Assembly: GCA_039812545.1 (NCBI GenBank)
Contig: JBDIAR010000012.1
Location: 1 to 31,160 of the forward strand
DNA: 31,160 nucleotides
Direction of reading: 5' to 3'
DNA from: JBDIAR01 sp039812545
GTDB lineage: Bacteria; Actinomycetota; Actinomycetes; Actinomycetales; Dermatophilaceae
Under the pieces are notes generated by a model. The model had not been told where the DNA came from and made no database searches. It saw nothing but the letters and a program-made list of their open reading frames with translations. Below are positions 15,986-23,883 of this stretch, piece by piece. A program made the position numbers and the translations under genes. Positions within the stretch are counted from its first letter, which is position 1. Each line of letters opens with the position of its first letter.

Positions 15986-16256
15986 CTCGTCCCCGAATCC
16001 TCGCTCTTTCCGGTTGTATCACGTGGGCCGGTGCTCTTGGCGGCGGCATACCGGCCCTGTCATCAACGACGCGTCGGTATGCCGTGGGGTTGTCCCTCGA
16101 CCTGCGGCCAGCCTGCGGGGCGGGCTCGCCCCGGGCGGTTAGGGTGTGATCACTCACCGTCCGCCCGACCGAGAGACAACCCCGCCAGTGCTCCGCACGT
16201 CACGCACCCGCGACGTGTTCGTCACGAGCCGCAACTGAAGAGATGCGCCTGAAGAC
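15986..16256. promoter_or_regulatory. Divergent region between the deacetylase gene and smc
   Basis: These 271 bases should hold both promoters, but no clear plus-strand -10/-35 for smc is visible. A perfect inverted pair of the window-wide heptamer motif is present (CGGCATACC at 16044-16052, GGTATGCCG at 16076-16084, 23-nt loop), as well as GTGATCAC (16146-16153), identical to the palindrome at 5216-5223 between the amidoligase operons. Confidence 0.5.
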
Positions 16257-16268
16257 ATGTACCTGAAG
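16235..16268 (+). repeat. 14-bp tandem near-repeat over the smc start codon
   Basis: CTGAAG occurs at 16235, 16249 and 16263, exactly 14 bases apart. The units CTGAAGAGATGCGC and CTGAAGACATGTAC match at 11 of 14 positions, so each contains an ATG. The first ATG (16243) reads MRLKTCT and stops at 16264-16266, inside smc; the second (16257) is the smc start (MYLK). Confidence 0.8.
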
Positions 16269-19200
16269 TCGCTGACCCTCAAGGGTTTCAAATCCTTTGC
16301 CTCGGCGACGCATCTTCGGCTGGAGCCGGGGATCACCGCGATCGTCGGTCCGAACGGCTCGGGCAAGTCCAATGTCGTGGATGCGCTGGCCTGGGTCATG
16401 GGGGAACAGGGGGCCAAGAGCCTGCGTGGCGGGAAGATGGAAGACGTCATCTTCGCGGGCACGGCGGGACGGCCGCCCCTCGGCCGCGCCGAGGTCTCGC
16501 TGACGATCGACAATGCCGACGGAGCGCTGCCGATCGACTACTCCGAGGTGACGATCACCCGGACGATGTTCCGCAGTGGCGGCTCGGACTACTCGATCAA
16601 CGGGACGTCATGTCGGTTGTTGGACATCCAGGAGTTGCTGTCCGACACGGGCATCGGCCGGGAGATGCACGTGATCGTCGGGCAGGGCCAGCTCGACACG
16701 GTGCTGCGGGCCACCCCGGAGGAGCGACGCGGCTTCATCGAAGAGGCGGCCGGGGTGCTCAAGCATCGGCGCCGCAAGGAGCGGGCGCTGCGCAAGCTCG
16801 AGACGATGGAGACCAATCTGACCCGGGTCCACGATTTGACGTCGGAGATCAGGCGTCAACTCGGTCCGTTGGCCCGGCAGGCCGAAACCGCTCGGCGCGC
16901 CGCCGTGATCCAGGCGGAGCACCGGGACGCGCGCCTGCGACTGCTCGCCGACGACCTCGCCCAGTTGACCGCGACGCTGGAACAAGAGGTCGCCGACGAA
17001 ACCGCGCTCACGACGCGGCGCACCGATGTCGAAGCGGCCCTTCGCGCCGAGGTGGAACGGATCGCCGAGTTGGAAGCACAAGCGCAGGCGGCCCGTCCTG
17101 TCCTAGCGGCCTCGCAAGACCTGTGGTTCCGGCTCTCGCAGCTGCACGACCGGCTCGTCGCGACGGGCACGCTTGCGGCCGAACGGGTCCGGCTGCTCGA
17201 ACACGACGACGACCACGACGCCCCGGCGGACGCCACTCGGGACCCGGACCGGATGAGGGCCTCGGCAGACCAACTGGCGGTCGAGCTCACCGATCTCCAG
17301 GCGCAGGTCGCGGAGGCACGCGACGCCCTCACCGCGGCAACGGAGGCGCGCGCCCACGCCGAGGAGTCCCTCGCCACCGAGACGACCCGCCTGGCCCGCC
17401 TGACCCGTGCGGCCGCCGACCGCCGCGAGGGTCTGGCCAAACTCGGCGGACAGGTGGGCGCCAAGTTGTCCCGGATCGAGGCCGGAGAGGCCGAGATCGG
17501 TCGACTTCAGGTGGCCAGTGCCGCGGCCGCCGAGCGAGCCGCCGTCGCCGAACGCGAATTCGCCGCATTGGAGTCCACGGTGGCCCACGACGAGCAGGGC
17601 GAAGAGGGTCTCGACACGGCATACGAGAAGGCGGCGGCGGACCTCGCCGCGGCCGAACAGGTGGTCGAGGGCCTGCTCACGGCCGAACGAGCCGCGGAGC
17701 AGCTGCGCACCACGGCGACGGCTCGGGCCGAGGCGTTGGAGCTCTCGCTGCGGCGCAAGGACGGGGCCGCAACGCTCCTGGCGCGGGCCGACCCGCAGCA
17801 CGCGATCATCGGGTCGATCGCGTCCCAAATGGTCGTATCGCCGGGTCACGAGTTCGCCATCGCCGCGGCGCTGGGATGGGCCGCCGATGCGCTGGCGACC
17901 CGGAGCGCAGAGTCGGCCGGTGCCGCCCTCGCGAGCTTGCGAGCCGACGAGGGCGGCCAGGCTGCGCTGCTGGTGCCGGCCACCGCTCGCGTGGTCCGCC
18001 CGGATGACTGGCCGGCATTGCCGGACGGCGCCAGGTGGGGGCTCGATCTGATCACCTGCGATGACAGCTTGCGGCCGGCGCTGGCCCAGGTCCTCGACAG
18101 GGTCGCGGTCATCACCGATCGCGCTGTGCACGAGGCGGTTTCGAGGATCGAGGGGGTCACCGTAGTGACTCCCGACGGCGACGTCATCGGGCCCGGTTTC
18201 GCCCGCGGCGGCTCCGTCGACGTCCCGAGCCGGATCGAGTTGCAGGCGGCCGTGGACACCGCACGCGATGAGGTGGCGCGCGCGACCACCGACGGCGAGC
18301 GGCTGCGGTTCGAGTTGGCGAGCGCCCGAGCGGCTCGCGACGACCGCGCCGGGCAGGTCGAGGCCGCACTGGAGCGGCTGCACGACTCCGACGCCCGGAT
18401 GGCCGCCGTGGCCGAACGACTCGGGGCGCTGGGCGTGGCTGTGCGCACCGCGCGCGCCGAGATCGAACGCACCGAGCGGGCCATCGCGATCGCGCAGGCG
18501 GCCCTGGACAACGATCGCGCCGAGCACGAGTCCCTCGCCGAACGACTCGCCGCGGCGACCGGTGAGGGACCCGTCGAGGTCGAACCGGCCACCGGAGAAC
18601 GTGATCGCCTTGACGCGGAGGCGGTGGCCGCTCGTGCTCACGAGACCGAGACGAGGTTGACCCTGCGCACGCTCGAGGAAAGGGCCCGCGCACTCGGCGA
18701 TCGCGTCGATTCCCTGCGGCGCTCGGCCCGCGCCGAGGAGCAGGCCCGCGAACGTCGGATCGCGCAGCGGGCTCGGCGGCGTCGAGAAGCCGAGGTGGCC
18801 CGCGCCGTCGGACGAGGCGCGTCGTATGCCGTCGGCGTCGTGTCCGTGGCCGTGGCGCAAGCCGCCGAGGAGAAGGCCCGCGGCGAGGCCGACCGCGCCA
18901 CTCGGGACGAAGAACTCGTCCGGCGCCGTCGGGCGGCCGCCGAGACTCAGGACGAACTGCGCGAGCTGACCGATTCGGTCCACCGCGACGAGGTGGCGCG
19001 AGCCCAACAGCGGCTGCGGATCGAGGCCCTCCAGACCCGTGCGATCGAGGAACTCGGCATCGACCCCGACGAACTCGTCACCGATTACGGCCCGCACCAA
19101 CCGGTTCCGATGCTGCCTGACCCGGACGGCGACCCGGACGCTCCCGTCGCCGAGCCCACGGCATACGTCCGGGAGGTCCAGGAGAAACGGCTGCGGAGTG

Positions 19201-19823
19201 CCGAACGAAAACTCTCCGCGCTGGGCCGGATCAACCCGCTGGCGCTGGAGGAGTACGCGGCCCTGGAGGAGCGGCACAAATTCCTCACGACCCAGTTGGA
19301 CGATTTGAAGAAGTCCAAACGGGATCTGCTCGACATCGTCAAGGACGTGGATCAGCGGGTCGAACGCGCCTTCGGCGAAGCCTTCCACGACACGGCTCGC
19401 GAGTTCGAGCGGGTCTTCGAGCGGCTCTTCCCCGGCGGAGAGGGCCGAATCACGCTGACCGATCCGGAGAATCTGCTGACGACCGGCATCGAGGTGGAGG
19501 CCCGTCCGCCGGGGAAGAAGATCAAGCGGCTCTCGCTGCTCTCCGGTGGCGAGCGCTCTCTTGTCGCGGTCGCGCTTCTCGTGGCGATTTTCAAGGCGCG
19601 GCCCAGTCCGTTCTACGTCATGGACGAGGTGGAGGCCGCTCTCGACGACGCCAATTTGGGTCGTCTCATCACCTTGTTCGAGGAGTTGCGCGATTCCAGC
19701 CAGCTCATCGTCATCACCCATCAGAAGCGCACGATGGAAACCGCAGACGCGCTCTACGGTGTGACGATGCGGGGAGACGGCGTGACGACCGTTGTGTCCC
19801 AACGGATCCGCGACGTGAGTTAA
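16257..19823 (+). CDS. smc: Chromosome segregation protein SMC
   Basis: A 1188-residue SMC ATPase that organises and segregates the chromosome with ScpA/ScpB. The N-terminal head has Walker A GPNGSGKSN (31-39). Two long coiled-coil arms (about 165-500 and 660-1010) flank a hinge (about 510-650; GSIASQMVVSPGHEFAIAAA). The C-terminal head has the signature LLSGGERSL (1094-1102) and Walker B FYVMDEVEAALDD (1119-1131). Length and order are typical. The start at ATG 16257 gives the conserved MYLKSLTLKGFKSFA opening; the only ribosome binding site is weak (GAAG). A duplicated start region and a mini-ORF overlap it. In relatives ftsY usually follows closely, but here it lies 7 kb downstream. Confidence 0.97.
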   Translation: MYLKSLTLKGFKSFASATHLRLEPGITAIVGPNGSGKSNVVDALAWVMGEQGAKSLRGGKMEDVIFAGTAGRPPLGRAEVSLTIDNADGALPIDYSEVTITRTMFRSGGSDYSINGTSCRLLDIQELLSDTGIGREMHVIVGQGQLDTVLRATPEERRGFIEEAAGVLKHRRRKERALRKLETMETNLTRVHDLTSEIRRQLGPLARQAETARRAAVIQAEHRDARLRLLADDLAQLTATLEQEVADETALTTRRTDVEAALRAEVERIAELEAQAQAARPVLAASQDLWFRLSQLHDRLVATGTLAAERVRLLEHDDDHDAPADATRDPDRMRASADQLAVELTDLQAQVAEARDALTAATEARAHAEESLATETTRLARLTRAAADRREGLAKLGGQVGAKLSRIEAGEAEIGRLQVASAAAAERAAVAEREFAALESTVAHDEQGEEGLDTAYEKAAADLAAAEQVVEGLLTAERAAEQLRTTATARAEALELSLRRKDGAATLLARADPQHAIIGSIASQMVVSPGHEFAIAAALGWAADALATRSAESAGAALASLRADEGGQAALLVPATARVVRPDDWPALPDGARWGLDLITCDDSLRPALAQVLDRVAVITDRAVHEAVSRIEGVTVVTPDGDVIGPGFARGGSVDVPSRIELQAAVDTARDEVARATTDGERLRFELASARAARDDRAGQVEAALERLHDSDARMAAVAERLGALGVAVRTARAEIERTERAIAIAQAALDNDRAEHESLAERLAAATGEGPVEVEPATGERDRLDAEAVAARAHETETRLTLRTLEERARALGDRVDSLRRSARAEEQARERRIAQRARRRREAEVARAVGRGASYAVGVVSVAVAQAAEEKARGEADRATRDEELVRRRRAAAETQDELRELTDSVHRDEVARAQQRLRIEALQTRAIEELGIDPDELVTDYGPHQPVPMLPDPDGDPDAPVAEPTAYVREVQEKRLRSAERKLSALGRINPLALEEYAALEERHKFLTTQLDDLKKSKRDLLDIVKDVDQRVERAFGEAFHDTAREFERVFERLFPGGEGRITLTDPENLLTTGIEVEARPPGKKIKRLSLLSGGERSLVAVALLVAIFKARPSPFYVMDEVEAALDDANLGRLITLFEELRDSSQLIVITHQKRTMETADALYGVTMRGDGVTTVVSQRIRDVS

Positions 19824-19895
19824 CGGCGGGCGAGAGGTCTGGTCCCGGTTCCCGGTTAACGATGGGGTGCCTTCCGCGGCCCCTCCGGGCCGGAG

Positions 19896-19901
19896 TATCG
19901 T
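19896..19901 (+). promoter_or_regulatory. Leaderless-type -10 of the M20 amidohydrolase gene
   Basis: TATCGT, a 6-nt spacer, then ATG 19908. No Shine-Dalgarno. This marks a new transcription unit after smc. Confidence 0.5.
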
Positions 19902-19907
19902 CGATTC

Positions 19908-21101
19908 ATGAGCTCAGGACCAGGTGGGTCATGGCAAGAAGACTCGTGGCAAGAAGACCTCTACCGCTGGCTGCATGAAAACCCGGAATTGCCCATGCAG
20001 GAGGTCCAGACAAGGGCTGAGATCTCTCGTAGCCTCACGGCATACGGCTACGAAGTGCAGGAAATCGGCGGGGGAGTCGTCGGAGTCTTGACCAATGGGG
20101 ACGGTCCGACCGTGCTTTTCCGAGCCGATATCGACGCCCTTCCCGTCCAGGAGGCGACCGGGCTGCCGTATGCCAGCACACGTCCCGGCGTGATGCATGC
20201 CTGCGGACATGACCTCCACATCGTGTGCGCGCTCGGCGCTGCCCGGGCGCTTGCCACGGACCGGGAGTCGTGGGAGGGCACCTACATCGCGCTGTTCCAG
20301 CCCGGCGAGGAGACGGCGCAGGGCGCCCGTGCGATGGTGGCCGACGGGCTGGTCGACAAGGTCCCGACCCCGGAGGTCGCTCTCGCACAACACGTCCTCA
20401 CGGCGCCGGCCGCCGGCAGTGTCGCGACGGCGGCGGGTCCCGTGCTGTCGGCGGGGGACTCCATCAAGATCACGATCTTCGGGGTCGGTTCGCACGGGTC
20501 GATGCCGCACCTCGGGGTGGACCCCGTCGTCACCGCCGCAGCGGTCGTCCTGCGGCTACAGACCATCGTTTCGCGGACGATCGCCCCCGGCGAGTTCGGT
20601 GTCGTCACGGTCGGCAGCATCGCCGCCGGTACGAAGTCGAACATCATCCCCGCCGAGGCCACCCTTCTGGTCAACGTGCGGGCCTACGACCTCATGGTCC
20701 GCGACCGGATCCTCGCGGCCATCGACCGCATCGTGCGCGCAGAGTGCGCGGCTGCGGGATCGCCGCGGGAACCGACGTTCGAGTTCTACGACCAGTACCC
20801 GATGACGGACAACGATCCGCAGGTCGACGCCCGGGTGCGAGCCGCCCTGCAGCAGCGCCTGGGCGCCGATCGGGTGACGGTTCTGCCGCGAATCCCGGCG
20901 AGCGAGGACTTCAGCGTCATCCCCGACGCCTTCGGCATCCCGTACACCTACTGGGGCCTGGGTGGGTTCACCGCCGACCAGATCCCGCTACCGAACCACA
21001 ACCCCGGGTTCGCGCCCGCCATCCAACCAACGATCGCGACCGGAACCGAGGCGGCCGTCGCGGCCGCACTCGCCTGGCTCGGAAGGGGAGTCACGAGATG
21101 A
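19908..21101 (+). CDS. M20D-family amidohydrolase (HipO/IAA-amino-acid hydrolase-like)
   Basis: A 397-residue metal-dependent amidohydrolase. Metal-site motifs are FRADIDALP (72-79), HACGHDLH (Cys99, His101), QPGEET (Glu134, Glu135) and the C-terminal LPNHNPGFAP. The lid domain (about 185-300) has GSHGSMPHLGVDP. It probably removes an acyl group from an N-acyl amino acid or a similar amide in the cytoplasm; the exact substrate cannot be told. ATG 19908 is leaderless-type. Its first residues contain a 15-bp tandem duplication (WQEDS then WQED, 19932-19958). The stop overlaps the ATG of the MFS gene, which suggests uptake or export linked to hydrolysis. Confidence 0.92.
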   Translation: MSSGPGGSWQEDSWQEDLYRWLHENPELPMQEVQTRAEISRSLTAYGYEVQEIGGGVVGVLTNGDGPTVLFRADIDALPVQEATGLPYASTRPGVMHACGHDLHIVCALGAARALATDRESWEGTYIALFQPGEETAQGARAMVADGLVDKVPTPEVALAQHVLTAPAAGSVATAAGPVLSAGDSIKITIFGVGSHGSMPHLGVDPVVTAAAVVLRLQTIVSRTIAPGEFGVVTVGSIAAGTKSNIIPAEATLLVNVRAYDLMVRDRILAAIDRIVRAECAAAGSPREPTFEFYDQYPMTDNDPQVDARVRAALQQRLGADRVTVLPRIPASEDFSVIPDAFGIPYTYWGLGGFTADQIPLPNHNPGFAPAIQPTIATGTEAAVAAALAWLGRGVTR

Positions 21102-22606
21102 GCGCTGCCACCGACCCGACGACGGACACCTACCACGGCAACGACAAGCTGCTGGCCGGGCTGGTGCTGTCCATCGTCTCCTACTGGCTGTTCGCCGTGT
21201 CGCTCGGCACGGTCGCCCCGGCCGTGCTGCTCGATCTCAACGGGCCGTATGCCGACACCGTGGCCCGAACGTGGACCCAGCCACTCATGTCTGCGACGGC
21301 GATGAACCTGGCCGTTGCATTGACCGGGCTGGTTTCCGGGCTGTTCATCGTGCTCTTCGGCGGCTTTGCGGACCGGTTCGGCCGGGTTCGGCTGACCCTC
21401 GTGGGGAACGCCTTGAACATCGTCGGCTGCCTCCTGATCGTCCTGGCCTCCGGGGGTCTGGCGACGACCCTGATGATCGTCGGTCGAGCGGTACAGGGGC
21501 TGTCCGCCGCGTGCGTCATGCCGGCGACGATCGCGCTCGTGAAGTCCTACTGGGACGGACCGCAACGCCAGCGTTCGGTGTCGATGTGGTCCATCGGATC
21601 CTTCGGTGGGGCCGGCCTGGCGGCCTTCCTCGGCGGACTGACCGCGAGCGGGATCGGCTGGCGGTGGATCTTCGTCTTCTCGATGGCCGTTTCGCTCATC
21701 GCCAGCCTGTTGGTCTGGGGGACCCCCGAAAGCCGCGTCGTGGGTGCCGGCCACCAGCGCTTCGACGTGATCGGTCTGGGCGTGTTCCTGCTGACGATGC
21801 TGGCCTTGATGATCCTGCTCACCTTCGGTGGGAAGTCCTTCGACTGGGCATCGACGCTCGGGCTCGTGCTGGCGCTGCTGACCATCGCCGGGGTTGTCGC
21901 CTTCGTGGCGGTCGAGCGAGGGAAGGGCAACGCCTTCATCGATTTCGGGCTCTTCCGGAACATGAACTTCACCGGTACGGTCACGGCCAATTTCCTGCTC
22001 AACGGGACGCTGGGCCTGCTCATCGTCTCGCAGCAATTGCTCCAGATCGGGGGCAATATGGAGCCGCTCGCGGCGGGCGCGCTGACGTTGGGCTACCCGC
22101 TGATGGTCGTGCTGTTCATCAGGGCGGGCGAGAAGTTGCTGCAGATCCACGGACCGCGCAAGCCGATGATCTGGGGCGCCCTCTTGGTGGCGCTCGCGGC
22201 CGCATTGCTCATGCCCACCAACCTGCTTCTCTCGCAGTACAAATGGCTCGCCGTCGTGGCCTATGCCTGCTTCGGCCTGGGCCTGGCCTTCTTCGCCACC
22301 CCGGCCACCGATGCGGCCCTGACCAGCCTGCCCGCTGAGCGCGCCGGCACGGGCATGGGCATCTTCAAGATGGCGTCATCCCTGGGCGGATCGATTGGAA
22401 CCGCAGTCGCACTCGCGCTCTTCCTCGGGTTCTCCAAGAGCGACTCGGCCCATGTGGTCGGCGAGATCATTCACATGGCCGGTCGTCAGGACAATGTCCA
22501 GGTGCGCGAGGCCGCCACCATCGCGCTCGGTGCGATGTTCCTCTTCGCGTTGGCCGCGGCGGCGGTCGCCGCGCGGGCCGTGCCCAAGGGCAAACAGGAC
22601 GCCTGA
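21098..22606 (+). CDS. MFS transporter, 14-TM DHA2-like
   Basis: A 502-residue membrane protein with 14 predicted TM segments. The MFS motif A loop is GGFADRFGRVRL after TM2, and the TM4-5 region carries GRAVQGLSAACVMPATIALV, as in drug:H+ antiporter DHA2 members. GGAAGGGGAG (21081-21090) is the ribosome binding site, and ATG 21098 overlaps the amidohydrolase stop (ATGA). The pairing with an amidohydrolase could mean transport of the hydrolase's substrate or product, against the usual drug-efflux label. It ends 11 bases before the convergent hutI stop, with no clear terminator. Confidence 0.9.
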   Translation: MSAATDPTTDTYHGNDKLLAGLVLSIVSYWLFAVSLGTVAPAVLLDLNGPYADTVARTWTQPLMSATAMNLAVALTGLVSGLFIVLFGGFADRFGRVRLTLVGNALNIVGCLLIVLASGGLATTLMIVGRAVQGLSAACVMPATIALVKSYWDGPQRQRSVSMWSIGSFGGAGLAAFLGGLTASGIGWRWIFVFSMAVSLIASLLVWGTPESRVVGAGHQRFDVIGLGVFLLTMLALMILLTFGGKSFDWASTLGLVLALLTIAGVVAFVAVERGKGNAFIDFGLFRNMNFTGTVTANFLLNGTLGLLIVSQQLLQIGGNMEPLAAGALTLGYPLMVVLFIRAGEKLLQIHGPRKPMIWGALLVALAAALLMPTNLLLSQYKWLAVVAYACFGLGLAFFATPATDAALTSLPAERAGTGMGIFKMASSLGGSIGTAVALALFLGFSKSDSAHVVGEIIHMAGRQDNVQVREAATIALGAMFLFALAAAAVAARAVPKGKQDA

Positions 22607-22617
22607 CAACCGTCCCG

Positions 22618-23883
22618 TCAGAGCACGCGGGTCCCGGCGCGCCAGACCGCCCAGGTCAGCGGCATACCGGGTCGGTATGCCAGATGTGTTGCCGAGGGCG
22701 CGTCCAGGACGTGGAGGTCGGCGCGGGCCCCGACCCGGATCGTCCCGACCGGCGGCCGCCCGTCGGGCGGCGAATCAGCGTGTGCGTCGGCCGAATCCAC
22801 TTCGCGCCGTAAGGCCCTGGCGCCACCGTAGGTGGCGGCTCGGACCGCCTCGGCGACCGTCAAGCCCATCTGCAGGACCGCGGTGCCGACGCAGAAGTTC
22901 ATCGACGTCGTGTAACTCGTGCCCGGGTTGCAGTTCGAGGCGATCGCCACGGTCACGCCGGCGTCCACGAGGCGGCGGGCCGGTGCGAACGGCGATCTGG
23001 TCGACAAATCGCAAGCCGGCAGGATCGTCGCCACGGTGTCCGATCCGGCCAGCGCGTCGAGTTCGGCGGCGTCGAGGAAGTTCACGTGGTCGACACTGGC
23101 GGCGCCGACCTCCACCGCGAGCAGGACCCCGCCGCTGTGCCCCAATTGGTTGCCGTGCACGCGCAGACCCAAACCGGCAGCCGCGCACGCCGTGAGCACC
23201 CGGCGCGACTGTTCGACGGTGAACGCTCCTGTCTCACAGAAGACATCGGCCCAGGCGGCATACGGTCGCACGGCGGCGAGCATCGGCCCGGTGACCAGGT
23301 CGACATAGGCCTGCGCGTCGCCAGGGGAGCCGTCCGGGCCGGGCGGGACGAGGTGCGCCCCGAGGAACGTCACCTCGTCGACGTACTCCGACGCGATGAT
23401 GGCGGCTCGGGTTTCCTCCTCGACACTCAGGCCGTACCCGGTCTTCGTCTCCAGATAGGTGGTCCCACCGGCGCTCGCGCCGCGCACCCGAGCCCGCACG
23501 AGAGCGCGCAGTTCGTCGTCGCCGGCGGCGCGGGTGGCCGCGGTGGTCACGCCGATCCCACCCGCGGCATACGGGGTCCCGGCCATCCGCGCGGCGAACT
23601 CGGCCGATCGGTCGCCCGCAAACACCAGATGCGAATGGGAGTCGACCCAGCCGGGCAGGACGGCACGACCTCCGACATCGGTATGCCGATCCGCGGCCGG
23701 CGCTGCCGCCCGCGGCCCCAGCCAGGCGATGATGCCGTCCTCGATGACGAGCGCCGCATCGGTTCGGGCCGGCTGGTCGCGCGTGCCGTCGTGCGGATCG
23801 CAGGCCCACAGCTCGCCGATTCCCGTGATCAGTTCGGTTGTGCCGGAAGAGGGTTCGACGCCGGATGCGGTGGTGTTCGTCAT
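22618..23883 (-). CDS. hutI: Imidazolonepropionase
   Basis: A 421-residue amidohydrolase-superfamily enzyme that opens the ring of imidazolone-5-propionate to N-formimidoyl-L-glutamate, step 3 of histidine breakdown. Motifs: DSHSHLVFAG (metal ligands His83, His85), ETKTGYGL, LGAHLVP, HGNQLGHSGG, SVDHVNFL and IASNCNPGTSYTTSM. ATG 23883 overlaps the hutU stop (ATGA), so it is the second gene of a hutUI operon. Two copies of the window-wide heptamer form a perfect hairpin in its last codons (22661-22681). Confidence 0.96.
   Translation of the reverse strand: MTNTTASGVEPSSGTTELITGIGELWACDPHDGTRDQPARTDAALVIEDGIIAWLGPRAAAPAADRHTDVGGRAVLPGWVDSHSHLVFAGDRSAEFAARMAGTPYAAGGIGVTTAATRAAGDDELRALVRARVRGASAGGTTYLETKTGYGLSVEEETRAAIIASEYVDEVTFLGAHLVPPGPDGSPGDAQAYVDLVTGPMLAAVRPYAAWADVFCETGAFTVEQSRRVLTACAAAGLGLRVHGNQLGHSGGVLLAVEVGAASVDHVNFLDAAELDALAGSDTVATILPACDLSTRSPFAPARRLVDAGVTVAIASNCNPGTSYTTSMNFCVGTAVLQMGLTVAEAVRAATYGGARALRREVDSADAHADSPPDGRPPVGTIRVGARADLHVLDAPSATHLAYRPGMPLTWAVWRAGTRVL

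Noticed and set aside
17103..19802. Long open frame antisense to smc (about 900 codons)
   Set aside because: Long antisense frames are expected over GC-rich coiled-coil genes; it has Gly/Arg/Gln-rich composition, no domain, promoter or ribosome binding site.
20948..22150. Minus-strand frame antisense to the MFS gene and the end of the amidohydrolase gene
   Set aside because: Composition is Gln/Asp/Arg/His-rich as expected for antisense of membrane-protein codons; no family resemblance.
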